11,044 nt of DNA. Source: Ramlibacter sp. (GTDB lineage: Bacteria > Pseudomonadota > Gammaproteobacteria > Burkholderiales > Burkholderiaceae). This document shows, piece after piece, positions 6,808 through 11,044 of this stretch. The notes under the pieces were generated by a model. The model did no database searches and was not told the origin of the DNA. It saw only the letters and a program-made list of their open reading frames with translations. The stretch's first letter is position 1. Each line of letters begins with the position of its first letter. The translations under genes were made by a program, and so were the position numbers. The stretch spans positions 1 to 11,044 of the forward strand of contig JACMQP010000277.1 in NCBI GenBank assembly GCA_014376915.1. Reading direction: 5' to 3'.

Positions 6808-9800
6808 ATGTGGTTCACCCGCGTCAGCCTGAAGAACCCGGTCTTCGCCACGATGGTGATGCTGGCCCTGGTGGTCCTGGGCCTGTTCTCCTACCAGCGA
6901 CTGAAGGTCGACCAGTTCCCCAACATCGACTTTCCGGTGGTGGTGATCACCGCCGAGTATCCGGGCGCGTCGCCCGAGATCGTCGAGAGCGAGGTCACCA
7001 AGAAGATCGAGGAAGGCGTGAACTCGATCGCCGGCATCAACGCCCTCACCTCGCGCAGCCTGGAAGGCGTGGCGGTGGTGATCATCGAGTTCCAGCTTCA
7101 CATCGACGGCCGCAAGGCGGCCGAGGACGTGCGCGAGAAAGTGGCGGCGATCCGGCCGCTGTTGCGCACCGAGGTCAAGGAGCCGCGGGTGCTGCGCTTC
7201 GACCCGTCCAGCCGCGCCATCTGGTCGCTGGCGGTGTTGCCCAGCGCGGCCTCGACCGCCAGCGGGGGGACACCACTGTCGGCCGTGGAGCTGACCAACT
7301 GGGCCGACCAGGTGCTCAAGAAGCGGCTGGAGAACGTGCGCGGCGTCGGCTCGGTGACCTTGGTGGGCGGCACCCGGCGCGAGATCAACGTCTACTTGAA
7401 CCCCGCCGCAATGGAGGCGCAGGGCATCACTGCCGACCAGGTGGTGACCGCCGTCCGCAGCGAGAACCAGGACCTGCCGGTCGGCGCGATCCGCTCGCTG
7501 ACGCAGGAGCGGATGGTGCAGATCGACGCGCGCGTGCAGCGGCCCGAGGACTTCGGCAGGATCATCGTGGCGCGCAAGGGCGCGGCGCCGGTGCGCGTCG
7601 AGCAGGTGGCGCGAGTGAGCGACGGTGCCCAGGAGATCGACAGCCTGGCCCTCTACAACGGCCAGCGCACGCTGCTGCTCACAGTTCAGAAATCGCAGGA
7701 CGAGAACACCATCCAGGTGATCGACGGCCTGAAGAAGACCATCGACGAGATGAAGGGCCAGCTGCCGCCGGGTGTGCGGCTGGAGCCGATCCTGGACGGC
7801 TCGCGGCCGATCCGGGTGGCGGTGGAGAACGTGCGCCGCACGCTGTTCGAAGGCGCCGCGCTGACGATCCTGATCGTGTTCCTGTTCCTCAACTCCTGGC
7901 GCTCCACCGTCATCACCGGCCTGACGCTGCCGATCGCGCTGATCGGCACCTTCCTGTTCATGGACGCCTTCGGCTTCTCGATCAACATGGTGACGTTGAT
8001 GGCGCTGTCGCTGTGCGTCGGCCTGCTGATCGACGACGCCATCGTGGTGCGCGAAAACATCGTGCGGCACGTGCAGATGGGCAAGGCGCCCTACCAGGCG
8101 TCGCTGGACGGCACCCAGGAGATCGGCCTGGCAGTGCTGGCCACGTCGTTCTCCATCGTCGCCGTGTTCCTGCCGATCGGTTTCATGGGCGGCATCATCG
8201 GCAAGTTCTTCCACGAATTCGGCGTCACCATCGTCGCCGCCGTGCTGATCTCGATGTTCGTCAGCTTCACGCTGGACCCGATGCTGTCCTCGATCTGGCA
8301 CGACCCGGAGATCGAGGCTCATGGCAAACCGAAGGGCCGGCTGAACTTCTACGACCAGACCATCGGCCGGGTCACCGGTTGGTTCGACCGCGCCACCGAG
8401 TCGCTGGCAGAAGGCTACCAGGGCATCCTGCGCTGGTCGCTGGCGCACCGGCTGGCCACGGTCGGCATGGCGGTGGCCGTCTTCGTGGCCAGCGTCTTCA
8501 TGGTGCCGCTGCTGGGGACCGAGTTCGTGCCCAAGGCCGACTTCTCCGAGACCTCGCTCAACTTCTACACGCCGGTCGGCTCGTCGCTGGAAGCGACCGA
8601 AGCCAAGGCCAGGCAGGTCGAGGCCATCCTGCGCGAATTCCCCGAGGTGCGCTACACGCTCTCCACCATCAACACCGGCAATGCCGCCGGCAAGATCTAC
8701 GCGTCGGTCTACGTCCGCCTGGTCGACCGCAAGGACCGCAAGCGCAGCGTCGACCAGCTGTCCAGCGTGCTGCGCGGGCGCCTGAAGCAGGTGCCGGGCA
8801 TCACCGTCACCCACGTCGGCCTGCTGGATTCGGTGGGGGGCAACAAGCAGATCGAGTTCTCGCTGCAGGGCCCGGACCTGAAGGAGCTGGAGCGGCTGGC
8901 GCGGCTGGTGACCGAGCGGATCCGCGACATTCCGGGCCTGGTCGATCTCGACTCCAGCGTGAAGCCGGACAAGCCGGTGATCGAACTCGACGTGCGGCGC
9001 GACGCCGCCTCCGACCTGGGCCTCTCGGTGGCGCAGATCGCTGCTTCGCTGCGCACGCTGGTGGCCGGCCAGACCGTCGGCAACTGGCGCGCGCCCGACG
9101 ACCAGACCTACGACGTCAACGTGCGGCTGGCCCCCGACGCCCGCAACGCGCCGCAGGACCTGGAGCGACTGCCGTTCGCGATGGGCACCAATGCCGACGG
9201 CAGCACGCGGATCGTGCGGCTGAACCAGCTGGCGACGGTGCGCGAATCGACCGGCGCCAACCAGATCAACCGGCGCGACCTCGCGCGCGAAGTGGCGATC
9301 AACGCCAACGTGGACATGCGTTCTGCCGGCGAAGTGTCCAGCGACATCAAGGCGCGGCTGGACAGCATCGGTTTGCCGCCGGGTTACCGCTACCAGTTCA
9401 GTGGCTCGACCCGCAACATGGCGGAGTCGTTCGGCTACGCCGTCTCGGCGCTGGCGATGGGCGTGATCTTCATCTACATGATCCTGGCCAGCCAGTTCAA
9501 GAGCTTCCTGCAGCCGCTGGCGCTGATGACCGCGCTGCCGTTGACGCTGATCGGCGTGGTGCTCGCACTGCTGCTGTTCCGCTCCACCCTGTCGATCTTC
9601 TCGATCATCGGGATCGTGATGCTGATGGGGCTGGTGACCAAGAACGCGATCCTTCTGGTCGATTTCGCGATCCGGATGCGCGCCGAGGGCATGGACCGCA
9701 GCGAAGCACTGCTGCACGCGGCGCGGGTCCGGCTGCGGCCGATCCTGATGACGACGCTGGCCATGATCTTCGGCATGGTGCCGCTGGCCTTTGCGCTCAC

Positions 9801-10026
9801 CGAAGGTTCGGAACAGCGCGCGCCGATGGGCCAGGCGGTGATCGGCGGCGTCGTCACCTCGTCGCTGCTGACGCTGGTGGTGGTGCCGGTCGTCTACTGC
9901 TACATGGACGACTTGGCGCAGTGGTTGCGGCGCAAGCTCGGGGCCGGACGCCGGCCGACCGGCGGCGGCGGTGGCGGTGGGACGGCCCAACCCCTGCCAG
10001 CCTCTAAAATCGACCGTTTGCCTTGA
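6808..10026 (+). CDS. RND multidrug efflux transporter permease (HAE1/AcrB-like)
   Basis: This 1072-residue proton-driven inner-membrane pump exports hydrophobic or amphiphilic compounds from the periplasm or membrane. The first membrane helix (about 12-30) is followed by the [24 protein letters not shown] region typical of the family, porter loops, helices 2-6 (about 340-500), a second periplasmic loop (about 560-870), and helices 8-12. The proton relay is intact: the adjacent Asp pair in [13 protein letters not shown] is D409-D410, and the Lys in [13 protein letters not shown] is K945. The Asp pair points to drug-type HAE1 pumps rather than metal-type CusA pumps. The C-terminus carries an unusual 29-residue tail with seven consecutive glycines (1052-1058). 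No strong ribosome site precedes the ATG; the 1-bp gap to the adaptor implies coupled translation. The substrate is unknown. Confidence 0.95.
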   Translation: MWFTRVSLKNPVFATMVMLALVVLGLFSYQRLKVDQFPNIDFPVVVITAEYPGASPEIVESEVTKKIEEGVNSIAGINALTSRSLEGVAVVIIEFQLHIDGRKAAEDVREKVAAIRPLLRTEVKEPRVLRFDPSSRAIWSLAVLPSAASTASGGTPLSAVELTNWADQVLKKRLENVRGVGSVTLVGGTRREINVYLNPAAMEAQGITADQVVTAVRSENQDLPVGAIRSLTQERMVQIDARVQRPEDFGRIIVARKGAAPVRVEQVARVSDGAQEIDSLALYNGQRTLLLTVQKSQDENTIQVIDGLKKTIDEMKGQLPPGVRLEPILDGSRPIRVAVENVRRTLFEGAALTILIVFLFLNSWRSTVITGLTLPIALIGTFLFMDAFGFSINMVTLMALSLCVGLLIDDAIVVRENIVRHVQMGKAPYQASLDGTQEIGLAVLATSFSIVAVFLPIGFMGGIIGKFFHEFGVTIVAAVLISMFVSFTLDPMLSSIWHDPEIEAHGKPKGRLNFYDQTIGRVTGWFDRATESLAEGYQGILRWSLAHRLATVGMAVAVFVASVFMVPLLGTEFVPKADFSETSLNFYTPVGSSLEATEAKARQVEAILREFPEVRYTLSTINTGNAAGKIYASVYVRLVDRKDRKRSVDQLSSVLRGRLKQVPGITVTHVGLLDSVGGNKQIEFSLQGPDLKELERLARLVTERIRDIPGLVDLDSSVKPDKPVIELDVRRDAASDLGLSVAQIAASLRTLVAGQTVGNWRAPDDQTYDVNVRLAPDARNAPQDLERLPFAMGTNADGSTRIVRLNQLATVRESTGANQINRRDLAREVAINANVDMRSAGEVSSDIKARLDSIGLPPGYRYQFSGSTRNMAESFGYAVSALAMGVIFIYMILASQFKSFLQPLALMTALPLTLIGVVLALLLFRSTLSIFSIIGIVMLMGLVTKNAILLVDFAIRMRAEGMDRSEALLHAARVRLRPILMTTLAMIFGMVPLAFALTEGSEQRAPMGQAVIGGVVTSSLLTLVVVPVVYCYMDDLAQWLRRKLGAGRRPTGGGGGGGTAQPLPASKIDRLP
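10005..10010 (+). promoter_or_regulatory. Candidate -10 box for the PCMT-like gene inside the end of the RND gene
   Basis: TAAAAT at 10005-10010 matches five of six consensus -10 bases in an otherwise very GC-rich stretch, 36 bases before the ATG at 10047. No good -35 box is seen at 16-18 bp spacing, so the methyltransferase may have a weak promoter of its own or depend on readthrough from the efflux operon. Confidence 0.35.
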
Positions 10027-10046
10027 ACGACGCCCCGGAGTTTTCC

Positions 10047-10730
10047 ATGATGACCCCCCTTGAACAAGCGCGCTTCAACATGATCGAGCAGCAGATCCGT
10101 CCCTGGGACGTGCTCGATCTCGACATCCTGGCGCTGCTGTCGACCGTCAAACGCGAAGAATTCGTGCCGCTGGCCCACAAGGCCCTGGCCTTCGTCGACA
10201 TGGAAGTCCCGTTGCTTGGCAGCGAGGACGAGGCCATGCGCAAGGGCCATTGCATGCTGGCGCCGCGGGTCGAGGCCCGGCTGCTGCAGGACCTGCAGCT
10301 CAAGCCCAGCGACAAGGTGCTGGAGATCGGCGCGGGCTCGGGCTACATGGCGGCGCTGATGGCGCATCGCGCGGCCCGCGTCATCTCGCTGGAGATCGAG
10401 CCGCAGCTGGCCCGCATGGCTCGCAACAACCTGCAGCGCGCCGGCATCGCCAACGTCGAAGTGCGCGAGGCCGACGGCGCCACGGCAGTCCCGGCCGAGG
10501 GTCCATTCGACGCCATCCTGCTGAGCGGCTCGGTGGCCGAAGTGCCGCACCGGCTGCTGGAGCAGCTCAAGGTCGGAGGCCGGCTGGCCGCGATCGTCGG
10601 GATGGAGCCGATGATGCGCGCCACCTTCATCACCCGCGCAGGCCAGACCAGCTACGCCACGGACCAGCCCTGGGACACGGTGGCGCCCCGGCTGGCCCAT
10701 TTCCCCGAGCCGTCGCACTTCCATTTCTGA
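10047..10730 (+). CDS. Protein-L-isoaspartate O-methyltransferase (PCMT) family protein, divergent
   Basis: This is a 227-residue SAM-dependent methyltransferase of the PCMT family. Motif I for SAM binding is clear: VLEIGAGSGYMAALM from residue 91, followed by the acidic VISLEIEPQLARMA and by DAILLSGSVAEVP. True isoaspartate repair enzymes carry a G-x-G-Q-T-I-S-x-P type signature before motif I. Here the matching place reads GHCMLAPRVEARLL, with C69 and no Thr-Ile-Ser, so repair of isoaspartyl residues is doubtful. The N-terminus (ARFNMIEQQIRPWDVLD) is typical of a subgroup I recall from Burkholderiales next to rhodanese and TolC genes. I chose the ATG at 10047, with GGAG six bases upstream; an adjacent ATG at 10050 is equally possible. 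An upstream TTG at 10023 overlaps the RND stop and is unlikely. The gap to the pump gene is 20 bp. Confidence 0.85.
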   Translation: MMTPLEQARFNMIEQQIRPWDVLDLDILALLSTVKREEFVPLAHKALAFVDMEVPLLGSEDEAMRKGHCMLAPRVEARLLQDLQLKPSDKVLEIGAGSGYMAALMAHRAARVISLEIEPQLARMARNNLQRAGIANVEVREADGATAVPAEGPFDAILLSGSVAEVPHRLLEQLKVGGRLAAIVGMEPMMRATFITRAGQTSYATDQPWDTVAPRLAHFPEPSHFHF

Positions 10731-10739
10731 TACCTTCGC

Positions 10740-10759
10740 GCCAGACCTTCAGCTCTGGC
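10740..10759 (+). other. Small potential stem-loop between PCMT-like and rhodanese genes
   Basis: GCCAGA and TCTGGC form a perfect 6-bp stem with an 8-nt loop in the 50-bp intergenic gap. No run of T follows, so it is not a convincing intrinsic terminator. It may be a processing or attenuation element, or chance. Confidence 0.2.
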
Positions 10760-10780
10760 CTCAACTGATTAGGTGAACCC

Positions 10781-11044
10781 ATGATCGAGCAGGTCCGCCC
10801 TTTCGACCTCGAAGCCTGGCTGCAGGCCCAGCCCCGTCCCGCCCTGGTGCTGGACGTGCGCGAACCCGAGGAACTGCAGATCGCCGCCGTCAACCCCAAC
10901 GGGTTCGACCTGCAGGTGATCCCGATGAACGACATCCCGGACCGCCTGACGGAGCTCGACCCCAAGCGCCCGGTGGCCGTGCTGTGCCACCGCGGCGGGC
11001 GCAGCCAGCAGGTCGCGGTGTACCTCGCCAGCAACGGTTTCGCC
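10781..11044 (+). CDS. Rhodanese-like domain protein (cut by window edge)
   Basis: These are the first 88 codons of a small single-domain rhodanese, probably little more than 100 residues when complete. Visible hallmarks are the LVLDVREPEEL motif at about 23-33 and the catalytic loop LCHRGGRSQQVAVYL, whose cysteine (C69) would carry a persulfide. The loop size fits a GlpE-like sulfurtransferase rather than a Cdc25-type phosphatase. No signal peptide is seen, so it should be cytoplasmic. The ATG has AGGTG about six bases upstream. It lies 50 bp after the PCMT-like gene on the same strand. The physiological sulfur donor and acceptor are not predictable from this sequence. Confidence 0.92.
   Translation, partial: MIEQVRPFDLEAWLQAQPRPALVLDVREPEELQIAAVNPNGFDLQVIPMNDIPDRLTELDPKRPVAVLCHRGGRSQQVAVYLASNGFA

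Noticed and set aside
6418..9990. A 1190-codon open frame on the minus strand opposite the RND pump gene
   Set aside because: It is rich in His, Arg, Asp and Gln with no domain, and lies exactly opposite a gene with strong G/C third-position bias. Such biased codons remove stop codons from the antisense frame, so it is a shadow.
6810..10007. A 1065-codon plus-strand frame overlapping the RND gene in another phase
   Set aside because: The product is low-complexity (Gly, Arg, Ala, Pro) and the other frame has a complete conserved RND protein. This is a codon-bias artefact.
10023..10046. TTG start at 10023 for the PCMT-like protein
   Set aside because: It would add eight residues with no family match and overlap the RND stop. 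The ATG at 10047 has GGAG at proper spacing.

Overview
This window comes from a GC-rich Gram-negative bacterium, most likely a betaproteobacterium of the order Burkholderiales. The evidence is a strong G/C preference at third codon positions, a GntR-led branched-chain amino acid-type (HAAT) ABC transporter operon, and the order PCMT-like methyltransferase followed by rhodanese, which I recall from Burkholderiales just ahead of a TolC-type gene. The order-level call is inference. Coding density is high, all genes look intact apart from the two cut by the window edges, and there are no RNA genes, mobile elements or CRISPR arrays. No stretch longer than about 70 bases lacks a gene.

Left block (1-4025, minus strand): one tightly packed operon read right to left. 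It encodes a HutC-type GntR regulator, a periplasmic substrate-binding protein with a twin-arginine-like signal peptide, the permeases LivH and LivM, and the start of the ATPase LivG, which runs off the left edge. Gaps are 10 bp and 4 bp, followed by 4-bp and 8-bp overlaps. The regulator presumably senses the transported compound or a derivative and controls its own operon. The substrate cannot be named from the sequence.

Middle (4026-4923): a 68-bp divergent promoter region separates the operon from a plus-strand gene for a membrane-anchored YdcF/ElyC-type DUF218 protein. The minus-strand promoter has a perfect TTGACA box, and its -10 box lies so close to the gntR ATG that the mRNA is predicted to be leaderless. 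The plus side has a similar arrangement. A second short regulatory gap (4862-4923) carries a sigma70-type promoter with a strong palindrome over its -10 box and start site, directly before a TetR-type gene.

Right block (4924-10026, plus strand): a compact efflux operon of TetR repressor, RND periplasmic adaptor and RND inner-membrane pump, joined by an ATGA overlap and a 1-bp gap. No outer-membrane channel gene is present. It continues at short distance (10047-11044) into a divergent PCMT-like methyltransferase and a rhodanese-domain protein that is cut by the right edge.

I found no clearly new multi-gene system. The most interesting points are the predicted leaderless divergent transcripts, the TetR operator architecture, and the PCMT-family protein that lacks the family's usual substrate-site signature.
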